Source of the DNA: Lachnospiraceae bacterium | GTDB taxonomy: Bacteria; Bacillota; Clostridia; Lachnospirales; Lachnospiraceae | DNA: 56,702 nt | Reading direction: 5' to 3' | Assembly: GCA_022510725.1 (NCBI GenBank) | Contig: JAFLSW010000012.1 | Span: forward strand, 1 to 56,702 | Shown: in pieces, positions 9,882 to 18,426 of the stretch | Layout: each line of letters opens with the position of its first letter | Position numbering within the stretch: the stretch's first letter is position 1 | Notes under the pieces: model-generated | Database searches by the model: none | What the model saw: the letters and a program-made list of their open reading frames with translations, nothing else | Told to the model about the DNA's origin: nothing | Position numbers and translations under genes: made by a program

Positions 9882-10456
9882 TGTTCCAACCTCTTTTTAT
9901 TGAATAGATTCATAGCGGCATCGGCACCTTCATTTAAAATGACTGCCACAGCCTCTGCCGTATCCCTAAAGGCTTCTTCCATAACCTGTCTTTCATCCTT
10001 TGAGAAATGCCCCAATACATAATCTACCAGATCATAGCCTTCCGGCTTTTCTCCTACCCCTATTTTGATCCTGACAAAGGTATCGTGTCCCAAATGGGCA
10101 ATGATATTTTTTATCCCGTTGTGCCCACCTGCACTCCCCTTTTTACGAATGCGGAGCTGACCGGGAGATAGGGAAATGTCGTCATAGATCACCAAAAGAT
10201 TTTCCTTCTCATCCACCTTGTAGAAATCCAAGGCAGACCGAATGCTTTCCCCGCTTAAATTCATAAAAGTCTGAGGCTTTAACAATACTACCTTTTCTCC
10301 TTCTATGATCCCTTTTCCCACAAGGGCATTATGCTTTTTTTCTTTGATATCGATTCCGTATTTTTCTGCCAAACAATCCATAGCATCAAAGCCTGCATTA
10401 TGTCTTGTTTTCGCATACTGATAGGATGGGTTTCCCAGTCCTGCAATGATCCACAT
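9878..10456 (-). CDS. pth: Peptidyl-tRNA hydrolase
   Basis: 192 residues. It hydrolyses peptidyl-tRNA released from stalled ribosomes, recycling tRNA. The N-terminal signature GLGNPSYQYAKTRHNAGF includes the catalytic histidine and the conserved asparagines. Further family motifs are KPQTFMNLSG and the glycine-rich GSAGGHNGIK. It overlaps mfd by 4 bases, the common pth-mfd arrangement in Firmicutes, and begins 38 bases after ddh ends, so all may be cotranscribed. Confidence 0.97.
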   Translation of the reverse strand: MWIIAGLGNPSYQYAKTRHNAGFDAMDCLAEKYGIDIKEKKHNALVGKGIIEGEKVVLLKPQTFMNLSGESIRSALDFYKVDEKENLLVIYDDISLSPGQLRIRKKGSAGGHNGIKNIIAHLGHDTFVRIKIGVGEKPEGYDLVDYVLGHFSKDERQVMEEAFRDTAEAVAVILNEGADAAMNLFNKKRLEQ

Positions 10457-10494
10457 GTCTCGTTCCTGTCCTTACATTCAGCATTTCCTTCTCA

Positions 10495-11475
10495 TTATAA
10501 GAGATGAGCTCTTAATTCCTCTCCTGATTTGGGAGACAAATAAGCCGGTGCAATATCGAATACAGTCTTGCAGCCCTTTTGTCCTTCCTTTTGGAGACGG
10601 CACACTGCCCTTGCATAAGCAAGCAGCACAGAGGCAGTAAATTCCGGATTGGAATCCAGTTTCAGGCTATATTCGATCACATGGCTGTGCTCCTTGTTCC
10701 AGCCGGTGACGCCCGTTCTAAATACAAAGCCTCCGTGAGGGATACCGCTGTGATCTCTTTTCAGCTCTTCTTCACTGATAAAATGAACAGTCGTATCATA
10801 GTCTGCAAAATAATTGGGCATGGTTTTAATGGTCTCTTCGATCTTTGCCCGGTCGGCGCCTTCCTCTGCTACCACAAAGCATTCCCTGATATGTTTTTGT
10901 CTGGTAGTAAGCTCCGGATTTTCCCCGTTTCTAACCTGAGCCAAAGCACTCTCTACAGGAATGGTATACTGCTTTCCGTCCTTTACTCCTTCCACTCTCC
11001 GAATGGCATCGGAATGACCCTGGCTGACACCCTTTCCCCAGAATGTATAATCATTTCCTTCCGGCAGAACGGCATTGGCATACAGACGATTCAAAGAGAA
11101 CATACCCGGATCCCAGCCGCAGGAGATCAAAGCCACATGCCCGTTTTTTTCTGCCTCAGCATTGACATGATCAAAATGCTCCGGTATTTTGGCATGGGTA
11201 TCAAAGCTATCCACCACATTAAAGTATTTTACATATTCCGGCGTCTGCACAGGCAGATCTGTTGCGCTGCCGCCACAGAGGATCACCACATCCAATTCAT
11301 CCTTATGCTTTTCAATCTCCCCTACAGAGTAAACAGGTACCCCCTCTGTCAGGATCTTCACTGTATTTGGATCTCTTCTTGTGAAAACAGCACATAGTTC
11401 CATATCATCATTCTGTTTTATCCCGCATTCAATTCCTCTTCCCAGATTACCGTAACCAACAATACCAATTCTCAT
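10495..11475 (-). CDS. ddh: meso-Diaminopimelate D-dehydrogenase
   Basis: 326 residues, the family length. It converts tetrahydrodipicolinate, ammonia and NADPH in one step to meso-diaminopimelate for peptidoglycan and lysine. The Rossmann dinucleotide motif is GIVGYGNLGRG at the N-terminus. The central region with SCGWDPGMFSLNRLYANA and the GHSDAIRRVEGV segment match the family's substrate-binding part. A GGAAG ribosome site is present. This direct branch of lysine synthesis is frequent in Lachnospiraceae. Confidence 0.96.
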   Translation of the reverse strand: MRIGIVGYGNLGRGIECGIKQNDDMELCAVFTRRDPNTVKILTEGVPVYSVGEIEKHKDELDVVILCGGSATDLPVQTPEYVKYFNVVDSFDTHAKIPEHFDHVNAEAEKNGHVALISCGWDPGMFSLNRLYANAVLPEGNDYTFWGKGVSQGHSDAIRRVEGVKDGKQYTIPVESALAQVRNGENPELTTRQKHIRECFVVAEEGADRAKIEETIKTMPNYFADYDTTVHFISEEELKRDHSGIPHGGFVFRTGVTGWNKEHSHVIEYSLKLDSNPEFTASVLLAYARAVCRLQKEGQKGCKTVFDIAPAYLSPKSGEELRAHLL

Positions 11476-11534
11476 GCTCTTACTTCCTTTCTTACTTTAT
11501 GTATTATCTAAGATTTTCCATTCTTACTGTCTCT

Positions 11535-11543
11535 ATCATACCA
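11535..11543 (-). promoter_or_regulatory. Extended -10 promoter element for ddh
   Basis: On the minus strand TGGTATGAT fits the TG-n-TATNAT extended -10 consensus, about 60 bases upstream of the ddh ATG. The -35 region 17 bases further is poor (TTTATA). A TTGACT just upstream is too close to serve as its -35. Confidence 0.4.
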
Positions 11544-11599
11544 AAAACCAGTCAATTTATAAACTTGAATTTTTCTTTTTTATTTTACTTTTCTCCACG

Positions 11600-11633
11600 A
11601 AAAAAGGAACCGTACCTGAACGGTTCCTTTTTT
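11600..11633 (-). terminator. Rho-independent terminator after glgC-glgD-spoVG
   Basis: GGAACCG (11606-11612) pairs with CGGTTCC (11621-11627), flanked by A-run and T-run on opposite sides, so it can work in both directions. It lies 34 bases past the spoVG stop and isolates that operon from ddh. Confidence 0.88.
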
Positions 11634-11666
11634 ACCCCACAAACCTTCTCGAAAAAACTTAATTTT

Positions 11667-11942
11667 TCACTCTTCCGGCTCCGGAGCGGCAAGAGCCTCT
11701 TCGTATGCCTTTAAAATTATTGTCTGGATCATTTCTCTTGTCTCCGAATTGATGGGATGTGCGATATCCCTATACTCTCCGTCGGCTGTTTTTTTGCTGG
11801 GCATCGCAATGAATAAACCTTTTTCGCCGTCAATGACTTTGATGTCATGTACGACAAATACATCATCCAGGGTGATGGATACAACGGCCTTCATCTTGCC
11901 TTCATGATTGATCTTTCGTACATGTACGTCCGTAATGTTCAT
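11667..11942 (-). CDS. spoVG: SpoVG, RNA-binding regulator
   Basis: 91 residues. The start [10 protein letters not shown] and the central phrases [17 protein letters not shown] and GLFIAMPSK are near-diagnostic for SpoVG. The protein is an RNA-binding regulator affecting septation, sporulation and virulence in Firmicutes. It begins 27 bases after glgD and ends just before a strong terminator, so it appears to be the last gene of a glgC-glgD-spoVG operon. GGGGGAA precedes the ATG. Linkage to glycogen genes suggests joint control of storage and sporulation, which is inference. Confidence 0.96.
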   Translation of the reverse strand: MNITDVHVRKINHEGKMKAVVSITLDDVFVVHDIKVIDGEKGLFIAMPSKKTADGEYRDIAHPINSETREMIQTIILKAYEEALAAPEPEE

Positions 11943-11969
11943 ATGCTTTCCCCCTTAGTCCCTTACAGG

Positions 11970-13088
11970 CTAAATAACAAACCTGTCATTTTGTTCAACT
12001 ACAACCTTAATGCCATCTTCTCCTTTCAAGTAAGAATTAGCGCGAATCGTATCGTGACTTTCAATGATACAGTTCTCAATATAAGTGTTGTCTCCGATGT
12101 AAACATCATTGAGAATCACTGAGTTTTTAATGGTACAATTGTTACCCACAAAAACCTTCTTGAAGATAACGGAATCTTCCACTGTTCCGTTAATGATGCT
12201 GCCGCTGGAAATCAGGCAGTTTTTCAGTTTTGCTCCCACATTATATTTTGCGGGCGGCAGGTCATCTACTTTGGAGTAGATATCAGGATACTCACGGAAG
12301 AAATAGTTGCGGACATGAGGATCCAAAAAGTCCATATTGGTAGCATAATAATCCTCGATGGTAGCAATGTTTTTCCAGTAATCCGTCATCTTATAGCCAA
12401 AGATCCTCTTCAGGTTCTTATAACGAATCAGGATATCCTTAACAAAATCATAAAGATTTTCTTCCGCACATTTTTCGATCAGCTCGATAAGCTGTCTCCT
12501 ACGGATCACATAAATACCGCAGGAAATGGTGTTGGTCTTTGCAACGATAGGTTTCTCTTCAAAATCCTCGATACGGAAATCCGCATTCATCTTAACAGTT
12601 CCGTAACGCTCAATGCTTTCTCCTGCTTCCATATCCTTGCAGACAACTGTAATATCAGCCTTCTTCGCAATATGATACTCCAGCACTTTGTTGTAGTCCA
12701 TTTTGTATACACAGTCGCCGGATGCAATTACTACATAAGGCTCATGACTTTCCTTTAAGAAGGAAAGATTCTGGTAGATGGCATCTGCCGTACCTCTGTA
12801 CCAGGAATTGTTATCGCTGGTAACCGTAGGTGTAAAGACAAACAGGCCACCCTGTTTTCTACCGAAATCCCACCACTTGGAGGAACTTAAATGTTCATTT
12901 AAGCTTCTGGCATTGTATTGGGTAAATACGCCTACTTTCTGTATATGGGAGTTGGTCATGTTGCTCAGTGCAAAGTCAATACTGCGGTAGCTTCCTGCGA
13001 TGGGCATAGCGGAAATCGCTCTTTTCTTGGACAAATCTCCCATCCTGTGATTGTTGCCGCCGGCTAAAATAATTCCTATCGCTCTCAT
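11970..13088 (-). CDS. glgD: Glucose-1-phosphate adenylyltransferase-like subunit GlgD
   Basis: 372 residues. It has a nucleotidyltransferase fold with a C-terminal left-handed beta-helix. The glycine-rich N-terminus is altered ([19 protein letters not shown]) compared with the active GlgC loop, as is usual for GlgD, the regulatory or weakly active partner in Firmicutes heteromers. Other motifs: [11 protein letters not shown] and the hexapeptide-like [13 protein letters not shown]. It overlaps glgC by 4 bases. Confidence 0.95.
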   Translation of the reverse strand: MRAIGIILAGGNNHRMGDLSKKRAISAMPIAGSYRSIDFALSNMTNSHIQKVGVFTQYNARSLNEHLSSSKWWDFGRKQGGLFVFTPTVTSDNNSWYRGTADAIYQNLSFLKESHEPYVVIASGDCVYKMDYNKVLEYHIAKKADITVVCKDMEAGESIERYGTVKMNADFRIEDFEEKPIVAKTNTISCGIYVIRRRQLIELIEKCAEENLYDFVKDILIRYKNLKRIFGYKMTDYWKNIATIEDYYATNMDFLDPHVRNYFFREYPDIYSKVDDLPPAKYNVGAKLKNCLISSGSIINGTVEDSVIFKKVFVGNNCTIKNSVILNDVYIGDNTYIENCIIESHDTIRANSYLKGEDGIKVVVEQNDRFVI

Positions 13089-14359
13089 ACCTCATCACCT
13101 GCCTTAATCAAAGATTTTCCACTTGCCAGACTCATGTCGGCATAATCTCCTTCACTGGTCGTACCGGAAATCACTACATTTTTTCCAATGGTAACACCGC
13201 TTGGAACAACGGATTTCTCTCCTACACAAACCAGTCCGTGATTATAAATATGAGGCGCGGTATCATTATCCACTTCTTCACCCACACCGATCTTTACATT
13301 GTCTCCAATGGTAACATTCTCAGCAATGATCGCCTTTTCAATGTTGCCGCCAAATCCGATCTGCGCATCATTCATGATGATGGAATCTCTTACCACCGTA
13401 CCTTCACCGATAGTAACGCCGCAGCCGATCACGGAATTATAGACCTTTCCATATATCTGTGCGCCTTCACCGATGATACACTTCTCAATCTCGCCGTCAG
13501 AAGAAATATACTGAGGCGGAAGCTTGTCACACTTCGTGTATATTTTCCAATACTCTTCGTAAAGGTTGAACTCCGGAACAATATCGATCAATTCCATATT
13601 GGCTTCCCAATAAGAATGAAGGGTTCCTACATCCTTCCAGTATCCGTTATACTCATATGCATAACAAGGTGCGCCATTACTATGGCAGTAAGGAATGACA
13701 TGCTTGCCGAAATCCAAGGAGGGCTGCTGTGCGTTTGCGATCAACGCCTCTTTCAATGTCTTCCAATTAAATATGTAAATACCCATGCTGGCCAGATTGC
13801 TTCTGGGATTTTCAGGCTTTTCTTCAAACTCGTTGATCTTACGATCTTCGTCAGTGATCAAAATACCAAATCTCTTAGCTTCTTCCAGCGGAACAGGCAT
13901 AGCTGCAAGCGTAACCTCTGCACCCTTTGCCTTATGATAATCCAACATCACTTCATAATCCATTTTATAAATATGGTCGCCGGACAAGATCAACACATAT
14001 TCCGGATTAAAACTGTCCATGTAAGCGATATTCTGATAGATGGCATTTGCCGTACCTGTATACCACTCAGTATTTGCGCTTTTCTCATAAGGAGGAAGCA
14101 CCGTAACGCCGCCTATATTTCTGTCCAGATCCCACGGGATACCGATTCCAATGTGGGTATTCAGCCTAAGGGGCTGATACTGGGTCAGTACACCTACCGT
14201 GTCAACTCCCGAATTAATACAGTTACTTAAAGGGAAGTCGATAATGCGGTATTTGCCGCCAAAGGATACGGCTGGTTTCGCTACCTTTGCTGTCAGTACG
14301 CCAAGTCTGCTGCCCTGTCCACCGGCTAACAGCATGGCAATCATTTCTTTCTTAATCAT
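13085..14359 (-). CDS. glgC: Glucose-1-phosphate adenylyltransferase catalytic subunit GlgC
   Basis: 424 residues. It makes ADP-glucose from ATP and glucose-1-phosphate, the committed step of glycogen (granulose) synthesis. The catalytic loop [18 protein letters not shown], the metal-binding [11 protein letters not shown] and the substrate motif [11 protein letters not shown] are all present; a beta-helix follows. The start at 14359 is preferred because AGAGGTGATG lies just upstream and the protein then begins [14 protein letters not shown]. An upstream in-frame extension lacks these signals. Confidence 0.96.
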   Translation of the reverse strand: MIKKEMIAMLLAGGQGSRLGVLTAKVAKPAVSFGGKYRIIDFPLSNCINSGVDTVGVLTQYQPLRLNTHIGIGIPWDLDRNIGGVTVLPPYEKSANTEWYTGTANAIYQNIAYMDSFNPEYVLILSGDHIYKMDYEVMLDYHKAKGAEVTLAAMPVPLEEAKRFGILITDEDRKINEFEEKPENPRSNLASMGIYIFNWKTLKEALIANAQQPSLDFGKHVIPYCHSNGAPCYAYEYNGYWKDVGTLHSYWEANMELIDIVPEFNLYEEYWKIYTKCDKLPPQYISSDGEIEKCIIGEGAQIYGKVYNSVIGCGVTIGEGTVVRDSIIMNDAQIGFGGNIEKAIIAENVTIGDNVKIGVGEEVDNDTAPHIYNHGLVCVGEKSVVPSGVTIGKNVVISGTTSEGDYADMSLASGKSLIKAGDEV

Positions 14360-14436
14360 GTCATCACCTCTTGCTATCTCTCCAAATATCCAACCAACCA
14401 ATATTACGAAAAGAATTATTTATAAAGAATAAATTG

Positions 14437-14465
14437 ATTATAGCATACTATCTATGCAAAGTGAA
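14437..14465 (-). promoter_or_regulatory. Sigma-A-type promoter of glgC-glgD-spoVG
   Basis: On the minus strand the -35 TTCACT (14460-14465) and -10 TATAAT (14437-14442) are 17 bases apart, about 80 bases from the glgC ATG. The -10 is perfect, the -35 is moderate. Confidence 0.6.
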
Positions 14466-14527
14466 TATTTTTTACTAATAAATTCTCCCAAATTTTTAGA
14501 CTGTATGTAAAATTTAGACAAAATCCC

Positions 14528-14535
14528 TGTCGAAA
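14528..14535. promoter_or_regulatory. Possible Spo0A box between glgC and murC promoters
   Basis: TGTCGAAA matches the core TGNCGAA of the Spo0A box. A seven-base match is expected by chance at times. I list it only because it lies upstream of the glgC promoter in a spore former where clostridial granulose is sporulation-linked. The rest of 14466-14648 is AT-rich with nothing else recognised. Confidence 0.22.
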
Positions 14536-14648
14536 ATTTTTGTTTTTTCGTTATTTTGTACACTGTTGCAATTTATTTTCTAGGATTTTAGTACCATGCG
14601 TTGTAAAAAATGTCTAATCTCTCCTTTTCCTTAATTTAAAATTAGCAG

Positions 14649-14677
14649 TTGGTTTTTATCCCACAGACAGTTATAAT
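14649..14677 (+). promoter_or_regulatory. Sigma-A-type promoter of murC
   Basis: TTGGTT (14649-14654) and TATAAT (14672-14677) are separated by 17 bases. This puts the start of transcription near 14684 and rules out translation from upstream in-frame codons, supporting the ATG at 14736. Confidence 0.75.
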
Positions 14678-14693
14678 AATAAAGAAAGAATCC

Positions 14694-14715
14694 TTCTGCC
14701 CCTATTGCGGCAGAA
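14694..14715 (+). other. Hairpin in the murC 5' leader
   Basis: TTCTGCC (14694-14700) and GGCAGAA (14709-14715) form a 7-bp stem with an 8-base loop, followed by AAAAGAATAGG just before the murC ribosome site. It may stabilise the mRNA or modulate translation; no known riboswitch class is recognised. Confidence 0.4.
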
Positions 14716-14735
14716 AAAGAATAGGAAGTGTATTC

Positions 14736-16112
14736 ATGTATCATATTGATTTTAATCATCCGATCCACATTCATTTTATCGGAATCGGCGGTATCAGCAT
14801 GAGCGGTCTTGCAGAAGTTTTACTGGATCGGGGATTTACCGTTTCCGGTTCAGATTCAAAAGAGAGCCAGCTTACCGAACATCTGGAAAAATTAGGGGCT
14901 CATGTACTTTACGGACAGCGGGCGGAAAACATTACGGAAGACATAGATGCGGTTGTTTATACCGCTGCCATCAAAGATGACAATCCGGAACTTCACGCTG
15001 CCAAGGAAGCTTCCATTCCCTGTCTGACCAGGGCAGAGCTTTTAGGCCAAATGATGTGCAACTATGATACTCCCATTGCCGTAAGCGGAACCCACGGCAA
15101 GACCACTACCACTTCTATGATCAGTGAGATCCTTCTTAACGCAGATTTGGATCCCACCATATCCGTGGGCGGCATCCTGCCTTCCATAAACGGCAATATC
15201 CGGGTAGGAGCTTCTCCCGTCTTCGTTACGGAAGCCTGTGAATATACCAATAGTTTTTTAAGCTTTTTTCCCAAGATCAGCCTGATCCTTAACATAGAAG
15301 AAGATCATATGGACTTTTTTAAAGATATTACGGATATCCGCAATTCATTCCATCAATTTGCCAAGCTGCTGCCGGCGGATGGAACTTTGATCTTAAACGG
15401 CGAAATAGATACTCTGGAAGAGATAACAGCTTCTCTTTCCTGCAGGATCCTGACTTACGGAAAAGATGATTCTTGTGACTATTACCCCGAGAATATTCAA
15501 TATGATGAATTTGCCAGACCCAGTTTTGACTTATGCCATCAGGGAAAGCGGGAAAGAATTTCTCTCGGCGTGCCCGGAGAGCATAACCTGTATAATGCCA
15601 TTGCGGCGGCGGCTTTGGCAGATGTGCTTGGCATTTCCTTTGACGATATCAAAAAAGCATTGGCAGAGTTTCATGGTACAGAACGCCGTTTTCAGATCAA
15701 AGGAGAGTGCGACGGCGTTACCATCATCGATGACTATGCCCACCATCCTACAGAAATTACCGCCACCCTCGCGGCGGCGGCAAAATATCCCCATAAAAAA
15801 CTGTGGTGCATATTTCAGCCCCATACTTATACCCGCACAAAGGCTTTCCTGTCCCAATTTGCAGAAGCCCTGACCGCTGCGGATCATGTGGTGCTTACCG
15901 ATATTTATGCTGCAAGAGAAAAAAACTATCTGGGAATCAGTTCAAAGATGCTCTTAGATGAGATCCAAAAACTAGGAACAACCTGCGATTATTTTTCCAG
16001 TTTTGAAGAAATTGAAAAATTTTTAAAGGAAAATTATTCCCCAGGCGATTTGTTGATAACTATGGGGGCGGGAGATGTTGTAAATATTGGAGAAGACCTT
16101 TTGAAAAAATAA
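14736..16112 (+). CDS. murC: UDP-N-acetylmuramate--L-alanine ligase
   Basis: 458 residues, the family length. It adds L-alanine to UDP-MurNAc, the first amino acid of the peptidoglycan stem. It shows the N-terminal nucleotide-binding IGIGGISMSGLAE, the ATP loop SGTHGKTTTTSM, the Mur-ligase ACEYTNSF and INIEEDH-like segment (LNIEEDHMDFF), and the central DDYAHHPTEI. AGGAAG precedes the ATG. It is followed directly by a DnaA-box-like cluster. Cell-wall role is certain; no operon partner is apparent. Confidence 0.97.
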   Translation: MYHIDFNHPIHIHFIGIGGISMSGLAEVLLDRGFTVSGSDSKESQLTEHLEKLGAHVLYGQRAENITEDIDAVVYTAAIKDDNPELHAAKEASIPCLTRAELLGQMMCNYDTPIAVSGTHGKTTTTSMISEILLNADLDPTISVGGILPSINGNIRVGASPVFVTEACEYTNSFLSFFPKISLILNIEEDHMDFFKDITDIRNSFHQFAKLLPADGTLILNGEIDTLEEITASLSCRILTYGKDDSCDYYPENIQYDEFARPSFDLCHQGKRERISLGVPGEHNLYNAIAAAALADVLGISFDDIKKALAEFHGTERRFQIKGECDGVTIIDDYAHHPTEITATLAAAAKYPHKKLWCIFQPHTYTRTKAFLSQFAEALTAADHVVLTDIYAAREKNYLGISSKMLLDEIQKLGTTCDYFSSFEEIEKFLKENYSPGDLLITMGAGDVVNIGEDLLKK

Positions 16113-16275
16113 TTATCCACACTATCCACAAAGAATCGGTTCCGGTTGTTCACTTTTCTTTGTGGATATTTTTGTTTACATAAGGATGATCCAAATCGAT
16201 AAAAGAATTTAGATTTATCCTGCTTCATCGACAAAAAGTGCATGTTATGTGGACTGGCTATCCACAGTATCCACA
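16113..16275. promoter_or_regulatory. Cluster of DnaA-box-like 9-mers upstream of primosome genes
   Basis: Five sites match TTATCCACA with at most one mismatch: TTATCCACA (16113-16121, perfect), CTATCCACA (16122-16130), the inverted TGTGGATAT (16161-16169), CTATCCACA (16258-16266) and GTATCCACA (16267-16275). Four occur as two head-to-tail pairs with no base between the boxes. The cluster begins at the murC stop and ends 56 bases before the promoter of the DnaD-domain gene. It is probably a DnaA-binding regulatory or titration site; it is not obviously an origin, as dnaA and dnaN are absent. Confidence 0.7.
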
Positions 16276-16331
16276 ATTTAAACAAAGTCTCACAAACCCA
16301 GTATTTATGCGGGGTTACGAAAAATTTCCTA

Positions 16332-16360
16332 TTTCATTTTTCTGTAGATTGTGCTATACT
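16332..16360 (+). promoter_or_regulatory. Promoter of the DnaD/DnaI gene pair
   Basis: TTTCAT (16332-16337) and TATACT (16355-16360) are 17 bases apart, and TGC directly before the -10 makes it an extended -10. The ATG is 38 bases beyond the -10. Confidence 0.6.
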
Positions 16361-16397
16361 TCATTTGCTTTAAAGAATGAGATGAACAGGTGATGAG

Positions 16398-17417
16398 ATG
16401 ACACATTTGACCGTTTACAAGGATCAGGATTTCAATGCTACCATTATATCCAATCAGTTTATTGATGAATATATGGTAGAGGCTAATGTTGCCCAGATCA
16501 AGATTTATCTGTATCTGGTTCGTATGACCAACGCCAATCTGCCCTTTAGCCTTTCTGATATTGCAGACAGATTTAATTATATGGAAAAGGATGTATTGCG
16601 CGCACTTCGTTATTGGGAAAAACAAAAACTGCTTTCCCTTGATTATGACAGCGAGCAAAATTTAAAGGCGGTTCATATTCTCCCCTTTCCCAGTTTAAAC
16701 GCTACGGCTGAAATTGTGCCCCTTACTCCCAAACTGGCACCTGTTCCTACTCCTGTCCCTGCTTCTCCGAAGACAGTATTTACTGCCGATGACTTAGAGG
16801 TATTTCGAAATAACAACGAGACAGCTCAGATTATTTTTGTTGCCGAGCAGTATACAGGAAAAATGCTTTCCAGAAGTGATGTGGAAACTCTTTTCTTTAT
16901 CTATGACACCTTAAAGTTTGAGCCGGACTTGATCGATTATCTGATTCAGTATTGTGTCGGTAAAGGCAAAAAGCAGTTTTCTTACATGGAAAAGGTAGCG
17001 ATTGATTGGTCTGAATCTCATATTACTTCTGTCAAAGAGGCCAAACTGCGTACTGCCAAGTTTGATAAACAGGTTTATGGAATCATGCAGGCTTTGGGCA
17101 AGACTACAACTCCTACGGATCCGGAGATCGCTTATATCCGCAAATGGTTTGATACCTTTGGTTTTTCCTATGATGTGATCCTAAAGGCCTGCGAACGGAC
17201 AGTACTTAAAGTGGATCGCAACCGTTTTCCCTATGCTGACGGAATTCTCAGCAAATGGCATGAAGCAAATGTAAAGAGTGTTCGAGATATTGAAGCTTTG
17301 GATTCTTCTCACCAGAAAACTCCTCTTCCCTCTTCTAAAAAAGATGGCGGTTTTAATGATTTTGCACAGCGTTCTTATGACTATAACGCCCTGGAAAAGA
17401 TGTTATTAAGCAATTAA
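16398..17417 (+). CDS. DnaD-domain replication initiation protein (DnaB/DnaD primosome type)
   Basis: 339 residues. The N-terminal 100 residues look like a winged-helix domain (VAQIKIYLYLVRMTN, then LSDIADRFNYMEKDVLRALR). A proline-rich linker lies around residues 112-125. DnaD-type helical domains follow, with IRKWFDTFGFSYDVILKACE in the C-terminal part. In Firmicutes these proteins load the helicase loader and DnaB helicase at DnaA-bound origins or restart forks. The AGGTGATG site and the following dnaI-like gene at 24 bases support a primosome operon. The DnaA-box cluster upstream fits control by DnaA. Confidence 0.88.
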   Translation: MTHLTVYKDQDFNATIISNQFIDEYMVEANVAQIKIYLYLVRMTNANLPFSLSDIADRFNYMEKDVLRALRYWEKQKLLSLDYDSEQNLKAVHILPFPSLNATAEIVPLTPKLAPVPTPVPASPKTVFTADDLEVFRNNNETAQIIFVAEQYTGKMLSRSDVETLFFIYDTLKFEPDLIDYLIQYCVGKGKKQFSYMEKVAIDWSESHITSVKEAKLRTAKFDKQVYGIMQALGKTTTPTDPEIAYIRKWFDTFGFSYDVILKACERTVLKVDRNRFPYADGILSKWHEANVKSVRDIEALDSSHQKTPLPSSKKDGGFNDFAQRSYDYNALEKMLLSN

Positions 17418-17441
17418 CAGACAGACCGACGAGGTACGATT

Positions 17442-18416
17442 ATGGGTTTAAGCAACAAACAGTTTGATTCTATTTTAGAAAAATACGACAATATCCGTTT
17501 GGAAAATCATTACATACAGCTAAAGAGACAGGAAGATGTGAGTAAAAAGGCGCCTGCCTATTCGGAATGCGAAGATTCCATTCGTTCCTTTCGTATGAAA
17601 AAAATGCAGGCTCAGTTAAATGGCGATACAGAAACTTTTGCACTTTTAACAGATCAGGAAAACCTGTTAAAGGACAAGCGGGACCAAATTTTAAAAGAAG
17701 CCGGATTTGCGGCCGACTATCTTTTGCCCATATATGTCTGCACCAAATGCAAAGATACAGGTTTTCTTCCTGAAAGCCGCCAAAAGTGCAGTTGCTTTAT
17801 GGAAGCCCAGACAAGGCTATTGTTTGAACAGTCAGGTATTTACGATTTAATCCAGAAGCAAAATTTTGACACACTTTCTTTTGAATTTTTTGACGAAAAG
17901 GAAAGCCAGCATTATGCCCAAGCATTAAATATCAGTAGAAATTTTATAAAAAATTTTGATATAGACTATCAAAATCTGATATTTTATGGTAATGTGGGTA
18001 CCGGCAAGACATTCCTTTCCTGCTGTATTGCCAAAGCGTTAATGGAAAAAGGATGTTCCGTTACATATTGCAGCGCAGATAAACTTTTTAAAAATCTGGT
18101 GGATCTTCGGTTTGTTGATGACAAAAGTTCTTATTTTTCTTTTATGGAAGATGTCAATCAATGTGATCTTTTGATCATAGATGATTTGGGTGCAGAAGCG
18201 ATCACCGATCGGGCAAGGGCAGATCTGTTCACTTGCTTAAACAACCGGGACTTGCTCCGAAAAGCAACACTGATCTCTACAAATCTAACGCTGGATGAAC
18301 TAAACCGGCGTTATTCCGAAAGAATTTTTTCCCGTCTTAGCAGTCGTTATACTTTTTGCAAATTTGAAGGCCGGGATATTAGAATGTTGAAAAAAATGCA
18401 AGAAAATAGAAAGTGA
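17442..18416 (+). CDS. dnaI: DnaI/DnaC-type helicase loader ATPase
   Basis: 324 residues. A zinc-binding cysteine cluster (CTKCKDTGF then CSC, about residues 104-120) precedes an AAA+ domain with Walker A YGNVGTGKT near residue 189, Walker B LLIIDDLGAE, and the arginine-finger region near SERIFSRLSSR. It delivers DnaB helicase to DNA. The zinc cluster plus ATPase layout matches Bacillus DnaI. It follows the DnaD-domain gene and is 10 bases before the PRPP synthetase gene. The replicative helicase it would load is encoded at 44125-45483. Confidence 0.9.
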   Translation: MGLSNKQFDSILEKYDNIRLENHYIQLKRQEDVSKKAPAYSECEDSIRSFRMKKMQAQLNGDTETFALLTDQENLLKDKRDQILKEAGFAADYLLPIYVCTKCKDTGFLPESRQKCSCFMEAQTRLLFEQSGIYDLIQKQNFDTLSFEFFDEKESQHYAQALNISRNFIKNFDIDYQNLIFYGNVGTGKTFLSCCIAKALMEKGCSVTYCSADKLFKNLVDLRFVDDKSSYFSFMEDVNQCDLLIIDDLGAEAITDRARADLFTCLNNRDLLRKATLISTNLTLDELNRRYSERIFSRLSSRYTFCKFEGRDIRMLKKMQENRK

Positions 18417-18426
18417 GGATTTTATC

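Noticed and set aside
10579-11397. 272-codon plus-strand reading frame opposite ddh
   Set aside because: Antisense shadow of a conserved gene with biased codon use.
13238-14230. 330-codon plus-strand reading frame opposite glgC
   Set aside because: It lies wholly antisense to a certain gene, has no family features and no ribosome site.
16113-16275. The DnaA-box cluster as the chromosomal origin
   Set aside because: No dnaA, dnaN, rpmH or gidA genes flank it and no clear AT-rich unwinding element beside the boxes was identified; a regulatory or titration site is more likely.
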